Shown piece by piece: positions 8,402-17,108 of a DNA stretch of 64,000 bases. The DNA comes from Fundicoccus_A sp052115865. GTDB taxonomy: Bacteria > Bacillota > Bacilli > Lactobacillales > Aerococcaceae. The position numbers and the translations under genes were made by a program. The stretch spans positions 62,001-126,000 of the forward strand of contig NZ_JBQKME010000003.1 of the NCBI RefSeq assembly GCF_052115865.1, given 5' to 3'. How positions within the stretch are numbered: the stretch's first letter is position 1; every line of letters starts with the position of its first letter. Under the pieces are notes generated by a model, which worked only from the letters and a program-made list of their open reading frames with translations, was not told the origin of the DNA and made no database searches.

Positions 8402-8595
8402 TTTAACCTATTTTTTGGTTATAACTATCAAGTTTTTACAGATTTTGCTATTTTTTTAATTAATTTTAACATTCTTGCAATAATTTATTGGTAATGTGTG
8501 ATTTTAAAGGTTAAAATAAAGAAAAGTTACATGTTTATCGTTTTTATGGATTTATTTATTGTCTTAGTTTTTTTATAGATGATTGGAGGAGTGAC
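8402..8595. other. AT-rich leader region upstream of nupA
   Basis: The remainder of the 429-nt gap is AT-rich, with only a small TAACC/GGTTA hairpin near 8404–8420 and the weak promoter candidate listed separately. I see no ORF with a ribosome site. Confidence 0.45.
8488..8517 (+). promoter_or_regulatory. Weak candidate promoter of nupABC
   Basis: TTGGTA (8488–8493) and TAAAAT (8512–8517) are 18 nt apart, about 80 nt before nupA. It could give transporter expression independent of bmpA. Confidence 0.3.
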
Positions 8596-10164
8596 ATGGA
8601 ATCAACATCAGTTCCGGTTATTAAGATGCGTGGAATATCGAAGCAATTCGGTGATTTTTACGCCAATAAAAATATCAATCTTGAACTACAAAAAGGCGAA
8701 ATTCATGCTTTGCTTGGGGAAAATGGAGCAGGGAAATCAACTTTAATGAACATTTTATCAGGGTTGTTGGAACCTACTTCTGGAGATATTTTATTAAATG
8801 GCAACAAAGTATCGATTGACTCACCAACAGAAGCGAATCAGTTAGGTATAGGAATGGTTCATCAACACTTTATGTTGATTGAAGATTTTACGGTTGTTGA
8901 AAATATTATTTTAGGTAATGAACCTGTCAATAATATTTTTTTAGATAAAAATAAAGCACGACAAAGAATCATGGAATTGTCTAAACAGTATAGTCTATCT
9001 GTTAATCCAGATGTGAAAGTTGAAAGTATTAGTGTAGGGATGCAACAAAGGGTTGAGATTTTAAAAACTCTTTATAGAGGAGCAGATATTCTGATCTTCG
9101 ATGAGCCAACTGCAGTCCTAACACCTCAAGAAATTGATGAATTAATGAAAACATTAAAAGCACTAGCAAATGAGGGGAAAGCTATTATATTAATTACCCA
9201 TAAGCTAGATGAAATTAAAATGGTCGCTAATCGTTGTACTGTTATAAGACGTGGCGAATCCATTGATACGGTTGATGTTGAGAGTGTTTCTACACGTGAA
9301 CTAGCTGATATGATGGTTGGCCGTTCAGTAAGCTTTAAAACTGAGAAAAACCCTGCTCAACCAACAGATGTTGCTTTATCAGTAGAAAATTTATTTGTTA
9401 AAGATAATCGTGGTGTCATGGCAGTTGAAGATTTAAGTCTTGAAGTTCGTAATGGTGAAGTTGTAGGGATTGCTGGGATTGATGGTAATGGTCAATCTGA
9501 ACTGATTTTAGCCTTAACTGGACTTATGCCAATCGAAAGCGGTCAGATTATATTGAATGGACAAGAACTGAATAATAAATCTAGTCGTGAAATTTCTAAT
9601 ATGGGTCTAGCCCATATTCCTGAAGATAGACACAAATATGGTTTAGTTTTAGATATGAAATTAGAAGATAATATGGTTTTAAAACAATATTATCAAGCTC
9701 CATATTCAAACACTGGATTCCTAAACTTCAAAGAAATTACGAAAAAGGCTCTACGCTTAATTGAACAGTATGATGTTCGGACTGTTTCAGAAAAAGTTCC
9801 AGCTCGGGCATTGTCTGGTGGTAACCAACAAAAAGCCATTATTGCACGGGAACTAGACTTGCAACCTAATTTTTTAATTGCTGCTAATCCTACGCGTGGA
9901 CTTGATGTGGGAGCAATTGAATATATTCATAAAGCATTAATACGACAAAGAGATAATAATAAAGCTGTTTTGCTAATGAGTTTCGAATTAGATGAAATTT
10001 TAAATGTATCTGACCGCATTTTAGTAATGCATGATGGGAAGATTGTGGCAAATATGCTAGTTGATGAAACAAATGAACAAGAAATTGGTTTATTAATGGC
10101 TGGAACTTCATTTGAGGAAGTTTTAGCACACCGAGGACAAGGAGGCGCAAAGACTGATGAGTAG
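8596..10164 (+). CDS. nupA: Nucleoside ABC importer, tandem ATPase subunit
   Basis: This 522-residue cytoplasmic ATPase contains two fused ABC domains, as in the sugar/nucleoside (RbsA/NupA-like) group. The first half has Walker A GENGAGKST (41–49), a signature region degenerated to SVGMQQRVEIL, and Walker B ILIFDEPTAVL. The second half has a non-canonical P-loop (GIDGNGQSE) but a full LSGGNQQK signature, so one site is expected to be the catalytic one. An AGGA/GGAGG site precedes the ATG. Its end overlaps the first permease gene by 8 nt, showing translational coupling. Its role with BmpA in purine/pyrimidine nucleoside uptake is inferred from the BmpA–NupABC system of lactic acid bacteria. 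Confidence 0.92.
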   Translation: MESTSVPVIKMRGISKQFGDFYANKNINLELQKGEIHALLGENGAGKSTLMNILSGLLEPTSGDILLNGNKVSIDSPTEANQLGIGMVHQHFMLIEDFTVVENIILGNEPVNNIFLDKNKARQRIMELSKQYSLSVNPDVKVESISVGMQQRVEILKTLYRGADILIFDEPTAVLTPQEIDELMKTLKALANEGKAIILITHKLDEIKMVANRCTVIRRGESIDTVDVESVSTRELADMMVGRSVSFKTEKNPAQPTDVALSVENLFVKDNRGVMAVEDLSLEVRNGEVVGIAGIDGNGQSELILALTGLMPIESGQIILNGQELNNKSSREISNMGLAHIPEDRHKYGLVLDMKLEDNMVLKQYYQAPYSNTGFLNFKEITKKALRLIEQYDVRTVSEKVPARALSGGNQQKAIIARELDLQPNFLIAANPTRGLDVGAIEYIHKALIRQRDNNKAVLLMSFELDEILNVSDRILVMHDGKIVANMLVDETNEQEIGLLMAGTSFEEVLAHRGQGGAKTDE

Positions 10165-11242
10165 AAAATGGATTAACTTATTAGTACCTATTATTTCAAT
10201 TGTCGTTGGCTTTCTTGCAGGTGCCATTATTATGTTAGTCTTTGGTTTTGACCCAGTAGCAGGTTATAAGGCATTATACCAAGGAGCTGTAGGCGATGCA
10301 TATCGTATTGGAGAAACATTAAGGGCGGCAACTCCGCTAATATTTACTGGTTTAGGTTTCGCTGTTGCATATACAGCAGGTTTCTTTAATATTGGTTTAT
10401 CTGGACAAGCTTTATGTGGCTGGTTAGCTTCAGTTTGGATTGGGCTATTATTACCAGATGCTAGCCGTTGGATTGTGTTACCTTTAGCAATTATTGCTGG
10501 TATAGCAGCTGGCGCACTTTGGGCGGCAATTGCAGGTCTTTTAAAAGCATTTTTTGACGCCAGTGAAGTTATTGTAACAATTATGTTGAACTATGTTTCT
10601 GTATTTGTAACAGATTATTTAATAAGATATGTTTTAACCGATCGTGCAGATAAGACACCGGCAGTTGGTGCAAATGCAACTTTACGATTAGGTTGGTTAT
10701 CCGAATTAACCAATAATTCTCGGTTTCATTTAGGCTTTTTCTTGGCAATTATTGCGATTATAGCTGTTTATATTTTTATGACACGAACAACCTTAGGATT
10801 TGAATTGAAAACTGTTGGTTTGAATCGTCATGCTGCTCAATATTCTGGTATGAACGCTAAGAGAAATATTATTTTAGCAATGGTTATTTCTGGGGGCTTA
10901 GCTGGTCTTGGAGGCGTTATGAACGGGCTAGGGGAATTCGGAAATATCTTCTTAATGAATGGAGTAGCGCCTGCTATTGGATTTGATGGTATGGCGGTAG
11001 CTTTATTAGGTGGCAATAATCCATTAGGTATATTGTTCGCTAGTATTTTATTTGGTGGATTAAAATCAGGGGGAACCATGATTCCTCTAGTCGCGCAAGT
11101 TCCTACAGAGATAGTTAGCATTGTAACTGCAATTATTATTTTCTTTGTTGGTTCAGCCTATATCATCACTTACTTTTTGGATCGTCGTAAAAAACCTAAA
11201 CTTTCAAATACAGAAATAATCACGCAAGGCGGTGATGACTAA
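10157..11242 (+). CDS. nupB: Nucleoside ABC importer, permease subunit 1
   Basis: This 361-residue multi-span membrane protein belongs to the branched-chain/RbsC-like permease family used by nucleoside importers. It has about eight or more hydrophobic segments, the EVIVTIMLNY segment and the conserved Gly-rich stretch around GGLAGLGGVMNGLGEFG that contacts the ATPase. The C-terminal tail is basic and cytoplasmic. It overlaps the ATPase gene by 8 nt, and its stop codon overlaps the ATG of the next permease by one base (TAATG). It pairs with nupC to form the transmembrane channel. Confidence 0.9.
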   Translation: MSRKWINLLVPIISIVVGFLAGAIIMLVFGFDPVAGYKALYQGAVGDAYRIGETLRAATPLIFTGLGFAVAYTAGFFNIGLSGQALCGWLASVWIGLLLPDASRWIVLPLAIIAGIAAGALWAAIAGLLKAFFDASEVIVTIMLNYVSVFVTDYLIRYVLTDRADKTPAVGANATLRLGWLSELTNNSRFHLGFFLAIIAIIAVYIFMTRTTLGFELKTVGLNRHAAQYSGMNAKRNIILAMVISGGLAGLGGVMNGLGEFGNIFLMNGVAPAIGFDGMAVALLGGNNPLGILFASILFGGLKSGGTMIPLVAQVPTEIVSIVTAIIIFFVGSAYIITYFLDRRKKPKLSNTEIITQGGDD

Positions 11243-12195
11243 TGGTAAATATATTAAGTTTAATTGTTTCCTCAACTTTAGTATATTCTGCTCCATTAAT
11301 TTATACAGCTATTGGAGGCATGTTCTCAGAACGTAGTGGTACAGTCAATGTTGGTCTAGAAGGAATCATGGTTATGGGAGCTTTCACTTCTATTTTAATG
11401 AACTTACTTTTAGCTGACATTTTCGGGAGCTGGACACCTTGGGTAGCTATGTTGTTTGGAGGCGCTGCAGGTGTTATTTTTTCACTTATACATGCTGTTG
11501 CAACTGTAAATTTTAGAGCGGATCATATTATTTCAGGAACAGTACTCAATCTTATAGCGCCAGCCTTAGGTGTTTTCCTCACAAAAGTGATATTCGATGG
11601 AGCTGGGCAGACACCTAGTATTTTAAATTCTTATGGATACTTCTCATTTCCTGTTTTAAAAAATATTCCAATTATTGGAGAAATTTTCTTTACTTCAGTT
11701 TCGCTACCTGCTTATGTAGGGATATTAGCTGCAATCTTATGTTGGTTTGTTGTATATAAAACAACCTTTGGTTTACGTCTACGTTCAGTAGGGGAACACC
11801 CTCAAGCAGCAGATACCTTAGGTATTAATGTTTATAAAATGCGTTATGCAGGGATCTTATTATCAGGCTTTTTCGGTGGCTTAGGTGGAGCTGTTATGGC
11901 ACAATCAATTACAAACACTTTTTCAATTACCACCATTACTGGACAAGGATTTATGGCGATGGCAGCAATGATTTTTGGTAGATGGAACCCAATTGGTGTT
12001 ATGTTAGCAGCTATTTTCTTCGGTTTTGCGCAAAGTATTGCGGTCGTTGGAACTCAGTTACCTGTTATAAGTTCAATTCCATCTGTATGGTTGCAAATTG
12101 CACCATATATCATAACAATTATTGTATTAGTAAGCTTTGTTGGGAAATCCTCAGGACCAGCAGCTAATGGTACAACCTATATAAAATCTAAATAA
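11242..12195 (+). CDS. nupC: Nucleoside ABC importer, permease subunit 2
   Basis: This 317-residue permease is paralogous to the one upstream and completes the heterodimeric channel. Visible family marks are the early ERSGTVNVGLEGIMVMGAF motif, DHIISGTVLN, and the coupling segment LRLRSVGEHPQAADTLG. It has about eight or nine membrane spans. The start shares a base with the previous stop. A strong terminator at 12216 ends the operon. Together with nupA, nupB and bmpA it imports nucleosides that PunA and DeoB, encoded about 27 kb away in this window, can break down. Confidence 0.9.
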   Translation: MVNILSLIVSSTLVYSAPLIYTAIGGMFSERSGTVNVGLEGIMVMGAFTSILMNLLLADIFGSWTPWVAMLFGGAAGVIFSLIHAVATVNFRADHIISGTVLNLIAPALGVFLTKVIFDGAGQTPSILNSYGYFSFPVLKNIPIIGEIFFTSVSLPAYVGILAAILCWFVVYKTTFGLRLRSVGEHPQAADTLGINVYKMRYAGILLSGFFGGLGGAVMAQSITNTFSITTITGQGFMAMAAMIFGRWNPIGVMLAAIFFGFAQSIAVVGTQLPVISSIPSVWLQIAPYIITIIVLVSFVGKSSGPAANGTTYIKSK

Positions 12196-12215
12196 TATTT
12201 AAGTAAATATTATAT

Positions 12216-12263
12216 AAGAACACGATACATGTTATTATACATCTATCGTGTTCTTTAATTTTT
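12216..12263 (+). terminator. Terminator of the nup operon
   Basis: A perfect 12-bp stem (12216–12227 with 12244–12255) with a 16-nt loop is followed by TTTAATTTTT-type T-rich sequence. Confidence 0.88.
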
Positions 12264-12376
12264 AAACATCGAATATTCATATAAAAGACTAAATTAATGG
12301 CAAAAAAGAATTTTTTATGACTAATTGATGAAAGAATTATTTAATAATAAAACAAGAGTTAAAGTGTGAAATATTC

Positions 12377-12405
12377 ATGTTTTACCTAATATTATATGCT
12401 ATAAT
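12377..12405 (+). promoter_or_regulatory. Promoter of rodZ–pgsA
   Basis: A consensus TATAAT (12400–12405) has TGC directly before it (extended -10). The -35 position reads ATGTTT, which is poor, as tolerated with an extended -10. Confidence 0.5.
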
Positions 12406-12442
12406 TAAAGCGTAGATTTATCTAGTAGAAGGAGCAACGCCA

Positions 12443-13462
12443 ATGAGTGAATTAGGAAATAAATTAAGAGATGCCCGTATTCAAAAAGGGTATACATTAA
12501 ATACTTTGCAGCAAATGACTAAAATTCAAAAAAAATATTTAATTGCAATTGAAGAAGGAAACTTCGATGAAATGCCTGGTAATTTCTATGCAAGAGCATT
12601 TGTAAAACAATATGCCGATATGGTTGGTTTAAATGGTGACGAGTTGTTAGAAACTTACCAACAAGAATTGGATATAAATTCTAATGAGATAGATGACATT
12701 GAATTAGAAGAAATCAATGAATTACCAAGTCGTTTAGATAGTCGCAGTAATCAAAACGAACAAAATATTATGGAAATGATCCTTTCATATTTACCCCTTA
12801 TCTTATTAATTGCCATTATCGTTATGATTATGATTTCTTTGATTATTGCGATTACAAATATTGGGCAAGGAGAAAATCAGACATCAAGCTCGCAAAGTTT
12901 AATTGAAAATTCTGTAATTAGTTCAGTTGAGCCTGAAAGTGCCGTCGCTGAATCTTCTTCAGAAAGTAACATTGAATCCGCTGAGAGCGAAGTTATAGAA
13001 TTAGGTGAAAACGATCTACGTGTTGGTAGAGAAGTTATTACTTTATTAGAAACAGAAAGCTCAGGTCCTGTTTATGCCCTTAATTCACCATTTTCAAGCT
13101 ATGACTTTGCCGTTGAAGCAAGTGGATATGTTTGGGTAGGTATTTTTGAAGATGGATCACTGGTTGTTGATACGACCATTACGGCAGATGAATCATTTGA
13201 ACATACTGTTAGTCAAGGTGTGGAAACACTTAGAATGGATATCGGATACCCAGAAGGTGGTACTTTTACGGTCAACGGTGTTGAAATTGATATGAGTGCA
13301 TATTATGGCGATACGATTACTTTTGTTCTAGCAGATGATGTTGAACCAACAGATGAAACAGTTGAAAGTATTGAATTAGATTTAGAAGATAATGCAGCTG
13401 AATCTGAAGAAACGTCACCCGAATTCCAAGGACCTGCTGTTCTAAATCCTGATAATGAATAA
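12443..13462 (+). CDS. rodZ: Cytoskeletal membrane protein RodZ
   Basis: This 339-residue bitopic protein links MreB to the elongation machinery. It has an N-terminal HTH_25 domain (about 1–80), a short acidic linker, one membrane helix (about 113–139), a Ser/Glu-rich extracellular stalk (about 145–190) and a C-terminal beta-rich DUF4115 domain (about 215–300). The layout is that of RodZ/YmfM. An AAGGAG site precedes the ATG. It lies 12 nt upstream of pgsA as in most Firmicutes. The ymfF/ymfH-type peptidase genes that usually precede it in Listeria and Bacillus are absent here; the nup operon and its terminator are the immediate neighbours. Confidence 0.88.
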   Translation: MSELGNKLRDARIQKGYTLNTLQQMTKIQKKYLIAIEEGNFDEMPGNFYARAFVKQYADMVGLNGDELLETYQQELDINSNEIDDIELEEINELPSRLDSRSNQNEQNIMEMILSYLPLILLIAIIVMIMISLIIAITNIGQGENQTSSSQSLIENSVISSVEPESAVAESSSESNIESAESEVIELGENDLRVGREVITLLETESSGPVYALNSPFSSYDFAVEASGYVWVGIFEDGSLVVDTTITADESFEHTVSQGVETLRMDIGYPEGGTFTVNGVEIDMSAYYGDTITFVLADDVEPTDETVESIELDLEDNAAESEETSPEFQGPAVLNPDNE

Positions 13463-13474
13463 AGGTGTTAATAT

Positions 13475-14053
13475 ATGAATATCGCTAATAAAATTACGAC
13501 AGTACGCGTCTTACTAATTCCTGTATTTATTTTATTATTAGTCCTTCCGCTAGACTTGGGCCAAGTTAATTGGCTAAATACAGAGATTCCTGTAAATCAA
13601 CTTTTGGCTGGTATTGTTTTTGCTATAGCAAGTAGCACGGATTATGTAGACGGGTATTTAGCGAGAAAACATCATTTGGTCACTTCATTTGGTGAATTCT
13701 TTGATCCTATGGCAGATAAATTACTCGTTATGGCAGCCTTAATCTTACTAGTTGAAGCCCAAGTTATTTGGGGTTGGACTGTATTCATAATTTTAGGTAG
13801 AGAGCTCATGGTAACAGGTTTACGTGTATTACTTGCACAAACTGATGGGAAAGTCATGGCTGCCAAAATGCCAGGTAAAATAAAAACATTAACGCAAATG
13901 TTTGCAATTGTATTTTATTTATTTAATGATATAGGTTTTAGTTACTTCAATATCCCAATTGCTAATATTTTATATACTATTTGTTTAATTTTTACTGTTT
14001 ATTCAGGATTTGATTATTTTTATCAGGCACGTTTCTTATTTAAAGACCTTTAA
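13475..14053 (+). CDS. pgsA: CDP-diacylglycerol–glycerol-3-phosphate 3-phosphatidyltransferase
   Basis: This 192-residue integral membrane enzyme makes phosphatidylglycerol phosphate, the committed step to phosphatidylglycerol and cardiolipin. The CDP-alcohol phosphotransferase signature DxxDGxxARx(8)GxxxDxxxD is complete (STDYVDGYLAR … FGEFFDPMAD), with the four metal-binding aspartates. Four to six hydrophobic segments are visible. It follows rodZ after 12 nt, with AAGGTG serving as ribosome site, and is followed by a terminator. Length and order agree with orthologues. Confidence 0.95.
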   Translation: MNIANKITTVRVLLIPVFILLLVLPLDLGQVNWLNTEIPVNQLLAGIVFAIASSTDYVDGYLARKHHLVTSFGEFFDPMADKLLVMAALILLVEAQVIWGWTVFIILGRELMVTGLRVLLAQTDGKVMAAKMPGKIKTLTQMFAIVFYLFNDIGFSYFNIPIANILYTICLIFTVYSGFDYFYQARFLFKDL

Positions 14054-14067
14054 TATAACTCAAGATA

Positions 14068-14137
14068 CGTACTTTTACTTTTATTTATTCTTTATAATAA
14101 TAAAGATAGGAATAAGAAAGGTAAAAGTACGATTTTT
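14068..14137 (+). terminator. Terminator after pgsA
   Basis: Outer arms of 11 bp (14068–14078 with 14121–14131) enclose an inner CTTTAT/ATAAAG hairpin and partly complementary flanks. The right arm is followed by five T. Confidence 0.8.
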
Positions 14138-14198
14138 GTTATAGCTAAGAAAATGGAATTGACGATTTGTTATGTATATATAGAGAGAGGGAAATTGA

Positions 14199-15452
14199 TT
14201 GAAAGCTGAGATTATTTCTATAGGAACAGAATTATTAATGGGCTATACTGTTAATACAAATACCTCTGTTCTGAGTCAAAAACTATTGGATATGGGAATT
14301 GGTGTTTATTTTCAGCAAACAGTAGGTGATAATGAAAATCGTCTATTAGAGGCCATAGAAATTGCTGCTAATCGAAGTGATTTAATTATTTTTACCGGTG
14401 GTATTGGGCCAACGCGTGATGATATAACAAAATTTGTTATTGCAAAATATTTTCAAACGGAGTTAGTTGAAGATAGCGACCAATGGAATAAAATACAGAC
14501 GTATTTTAGCTCGCAAGATCGGAAATTATCAGAAACAGATTTTTTCCAGTCCTTAACTTTTAAAAACGGGACGAGTTTTTTTAATGAAGTTGGTTTAGCG
14601 TGTGGTTCTGCTATATATATGACGAAAGACAAACATAATCAAGTTATCATTGTTTTACCAGGTCCACCTTTTGAAATGAATCACATGTTCGATCATTATG
14701 CAAAACCTTATATCCAGTCTATTTTTCAAAAAGAAGATGCCATTGAATCTTCTTATTTGAACTTTTATGGTATAGGCGAAGCACAAGTAGCAAAAGAATT
14801 AGACGATCTTATTATACAGCAGACCAATCCAACAATAGCCTTATACGCAAAGCCAAAACAAGTCACAGTTAGACTCACTGCCAACGCTAAAACTAAACAT
14901 GAGGCGCAACAAATTAATCAGAACTTAGCAAATGATATAATAAATCGAATTCCTTCTGCTTTTTTAGGCTATGGACAAGATTATTTGATTGAACATCATG
15001 TTATTGATCTATTAATTGAAAATAATAAATCATTAAGTATTGCTGAAAGTTTAACAGGTGGATTGGTTTTAGAATCTTTGACAAATATTGAAGGCGTATC
15101 AAAAATATTAAAGGGTGGTTTTGTCACCTATAGTAATCAAGCTAAAATCGAATTATTAAACATCGATCCACAAATTATTGAAGAAAAAAGTGTTGTCAGT
15201 TCGCAAGTCGCAATAGCGATGGCAGAAAATTGCTTAGAAATCTGTCATTCCGATTTAGCCTTAGGATTTACAGGTGTAGCAGGCCCAGATGAATTGGAGG
15301 GACATCCAGTTGGACAAGTCTTCATTGCCTTAGCAAAGAAAAATGAAGCAACGACTGTCATTGAATTAAATATCTCTGATAAACCACGTTCAATTGTCCG
15401 TCTTCAGAGTAAAAATGAAGGATTAAATCTAATAAGAGAATATTTAAAATAA
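14199..15452 (+). CDS. cinA: CinA: competence/damage-inducible protein, nicotinamide-nucleotide amidase
   Basis: This 417-residue protein has an N-terminal MoCF-like domain (about 4–170; GTELLMG, FTGGIGPTRDD) linked to the C-terminal CinA domain (about 255–415; SIAESLTGG, GFTGVAGP). The C-terminal domain deamidates nicotinamide mononucleotide in other bacteria, and in competent Gram-positives CinA is co-expressed with RecA. The start is TTG at 14199, giving the family N-terminus MKAEI, with a GAGAGGG site at a suitable distance. recA follows after a LexA-controlled promoter, so the two genes are adjacent but need not be one transcript. Confidence 0.93.
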   Translation: MKAEIISIGTELLMGYTVNTNTSVLSQKLLDMGIGVYFQQTVGDNENRLLEAIEIAANRSDLIIFTGGIGPTRDDITKFVIAKYFQTELVEDSDQWNKIQTYFSSQDRKLSETDFFQSLTFKNGTSFFNEVGLACGSAIYMTKDKHNQVIIVLPGPPFEMNHMFDHYAKPYIQSIFQKEDAIESSYLNFYGIGEAQVAKELDDLIIQQTNPTIALYAKPKQVTVRLTANAKTKHEAQQINQNLANDIINRIPSAFLGYGQDYLIEHHVIDLLIENNKSLSIAESLTGGLVLESLTNIEGVSKILKGGFVTYSNQAKIELLNIDPQIIEEKSVVSSQVAIAMAENCLEICHSDLALGFTGVAGPDELEGHPVGQVFIALAKKNEATTVIELNISDKPRSIVRLQSKNEGLNLIREYLK

Positions 15453-15453
15453 C

Positions 15454-15467
15454 AGAACAAATGTTCG
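15454..15467. promoter_or_regulatory. LexA (DinR) box upstream of recA
   Basis: AGAACAAATGTTCG matches the Gram-positive SOS box CGAACRNRYGTTYC in both half-sites and in the central bases. It lies just upstream of the recA -35, where LexA would block transcription. I saw no second match among the other repair genes in the window. Confidence 0.8.
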
Positions 15468-15479
15468 CTTTTTACTTGA

Positions 15480-15509
15480 TTGTTTTGCTAAAATTAGTTA
15501 AAGTATAGT
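15480..15509 (+). promoter_or_regulatory. Promoter of recA
   Basis: TTGTTT (15480–15485) and TATAGT (15504–15509) are 18 nt apart, directly downstream of the LexA box and 22 nt before the start codon. Confidence 0.55.
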
Positions 15510-15531
15510 TACAAGAGAATGGAGGATCATT

Positions 15532-16593
15532 ATGGTAGATAAAGATAGACAAAAAGCTTTAGAAGTAGCAATGAAAAATATTGAAAAGAGTTTTGGTAAA
15601 GGTTCAATTATGAAGCTAGGTCAAAAAACAGATACAAAAGTATCGACTGTTTCGACAGGCTCATTAGCATTAGATATTGCTTTAGGTGTTGGGGGCTATC
15701 CACGAGGAAGAATTATAGAAGTATACGGACCAGAATCTTCAGGTAAGACAACTGTAGCCTTACATGCCATCGCTGAAGTTCAAAAGAAAGGTGGTTTAGC
15801 TGCCTTTATTGATGCTGAGCATGCATTGGATCCTGATTATGCCGCTAAATTAGGTGTTGATATTGATGAGCTATTATTATCTCAACCTGATACAGGTGAA
15901 CAAGGATTAGAAATTGCTGATGCTTTAGTTTCTTCAGGCGCAGTTGATATTGTCGTTATTGACTCGGTTGCAGCGCTTGTTCCCCGGGCAGAAATCGAAG
16001 GTGAGATGGGAGACTCCCATATGGGGTTACAAGCTCGCTTAATGTCACAAGCATTACGAAAACTATCTGGTTCAGTCAATAAGACTAAAACCATTTGTTT
16101 CTTCATTAACCAAATACGTGAAAAAATTGGCGTTATGTTTGGAAATCCTGAAACAACACCAGGCGGTCGAGCACTTAAATTTTATTCTTCTGTTCGTCTA
16201 GAAGTTAGAAGAACCGAATCAATTAAAAATGGTTCAGAGTTGATTGGGAATCGCACACGGATCAAAGTTGTCAAAAATAAAGTTGCTCCACCTTTTAAAG
16301 AAGCCATGGTAGATATTATGTATGGTAAAGGTATTTCTCAAACGGGAGAATTAGTAGATATGGCTGCAGAAATTGATGTAATAAATAAAGCCGGATCTTG
16401 GTATTCTTACGGTGAAGAAAGAATTGGTCAAGGACGAGAAAATGCCAAACAATTTTTAGAAAATCATCCTGAAATTCGTCAGGACATTGATGCAAAAGTG
16501 CGTGCGCATTATCAAATTGATGATGAAGGATCTAAAGCAAATGACGCTGAATCATTAGAAGATCTTGTAACAGAATTACCTTTGACTGATTAG
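15532..16593 (+). CDS. recA: Recombinase RecA
   Basis: This 353-residue protein is the central strand-exchange recombinase and the co-protease that triggers LexA cleavage. Walker A is GPESSGKT (66–73). The loop L2 region (EKIGVMFGNPETTPGGRALKF in outline), the DNA-binding segments and an acidic C-terminal tail are all present. GGAGG lies just before the ATG. The SOS box and promoter upstream show that it is damage-inducible. A weak terminator follows the stop codon. Confidence 0.98.
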   Translation: MVDKDRQKALEVAMKNIEKSFGKGSIMKLGQKTDTKVSTVSTGSLALDIALGVGGYPRGRIIEVYGPESSGKTTVALHAIAEVQKKGGLAAFIDAEHALDPDYAAKLGVDIDELLLSQPDTGEQGLEIADALVSSGAVDIVVIDSVAALVPRAEIEGEMGDSHMGLQARLMSQALRKLSGSVNKTKTICFFINQIREKIGVMFGNPETTPGGRALKFYSSVRLEVRRTESIKNGSELIGNRTRIKVVKNKVAPPFKEAMVDIMYGKGISQTGELVDMAAEIDVINKAGSWYSYGEERIGQGRENAKQFLENHPEIRQDIDAKVRAHYQIDDEGSKANDAESLEDLVTELPLTD

Positions 16594-16638
16594 GATAAAA
16601 TTAAATAAACTAAAGAATAATTTAATCCAATTTTTTTT
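16593..16638 (+). terminator. Probable terminator after recA
   Basis: GGAT…TTAAAT pairs with ATTTAATCC (about 16593–16606 with 16620–16628) with a bulge, followed by AA and eight T (16631–16638). The stem is weak but the T-run is good. Confidence 0.45.
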
Positions 16639-16996
16639 ATTTGTCGCATTTCCATAATGCAAACTAAATAATAAAAACTTTGGATTTTTTATTTATTTAA
16701 AATAAAATATATTCAAACATTGAATTATCGCATTATTCCGTTCAAACAATAAGATTAATGATATTTTAAAATCGCAACAAAACACTAATTATCAATAACA
16801 ACTATATCACTTATCTAAATTGATTAATACGATTAGCTATTAATCTGTATAAAAACACACTTAAAAAGTAAAATGTTATATAAATTGGTTTGCACTAATT
16901 GAATAACCTTCCTTGCGAATTGCACTAATTAGTTTAATGTTATTAATATAGATAAACTATTCTTTTCCACAATATTACGGCGATAACATGAAAATA
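16639..16996. other. Long AT-rich intergenic region upstream of rny
   Basis: The recA–rny gap is over 500 nt, unusually long for this window. Its first part is extremely AT-rich and I see no ORF with a ribosome site, no convincing hairpin and no RNA gene in it. It does contain an 11-bp direct repeat (listed separately) close to the rny promoter, so it may carry long-range control sites. Confidence 0.5.
16890..16930. repeat. Two 11-bp direct repeats upstream of rny
   Basis: TTGCACTAATT occurs at 16890–16900 and again at 16920–16930, exactly 30 bp apart, that is close to three helical turns. The repeats lie 67–107 bp upstream of the rny -35 and could be binding sites for a regulator. No known motif is recognised. 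Confidence 0.55.
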
Positions 16997-17025
16997 TTGA
17001 CAGTTTTGATTTTTAACACTATTAT
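16997..17025 (+). promoter_or_regulatory. Strong promoter of rny
   Basis: A consensus TTGACA (16997–17002) and TATTAT (17020–17025) are 17 nt apart. It is one of the best promoters in the window. An inverted repeat AGTGTG/CACACT (17029–17046) lies right at the expected transcription start. Confidence 0.8.
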
Positions 17026-17108
17026 TAAAGTGTGTGTGTTCACACTATTTATTTTACATCAATTTATAAAATGAATATAAAAATTAAAGAAGATTCGGAG
17101 GTGAAATT

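Noticed and set aside
8167..8595. Purine riboswitch in the bmpA–nupA gap
   Set aside because: The nucleoside transporter context suggested it, but the three-way junction with the conserved core of purine aptamers is not found; ATTATAAT motifs alone are not enough.
16890..16930. CRISPR-like repeat
   Set aside because: Only two copies of an 11-bp direct repeat, with no further spacers and no cas genes.
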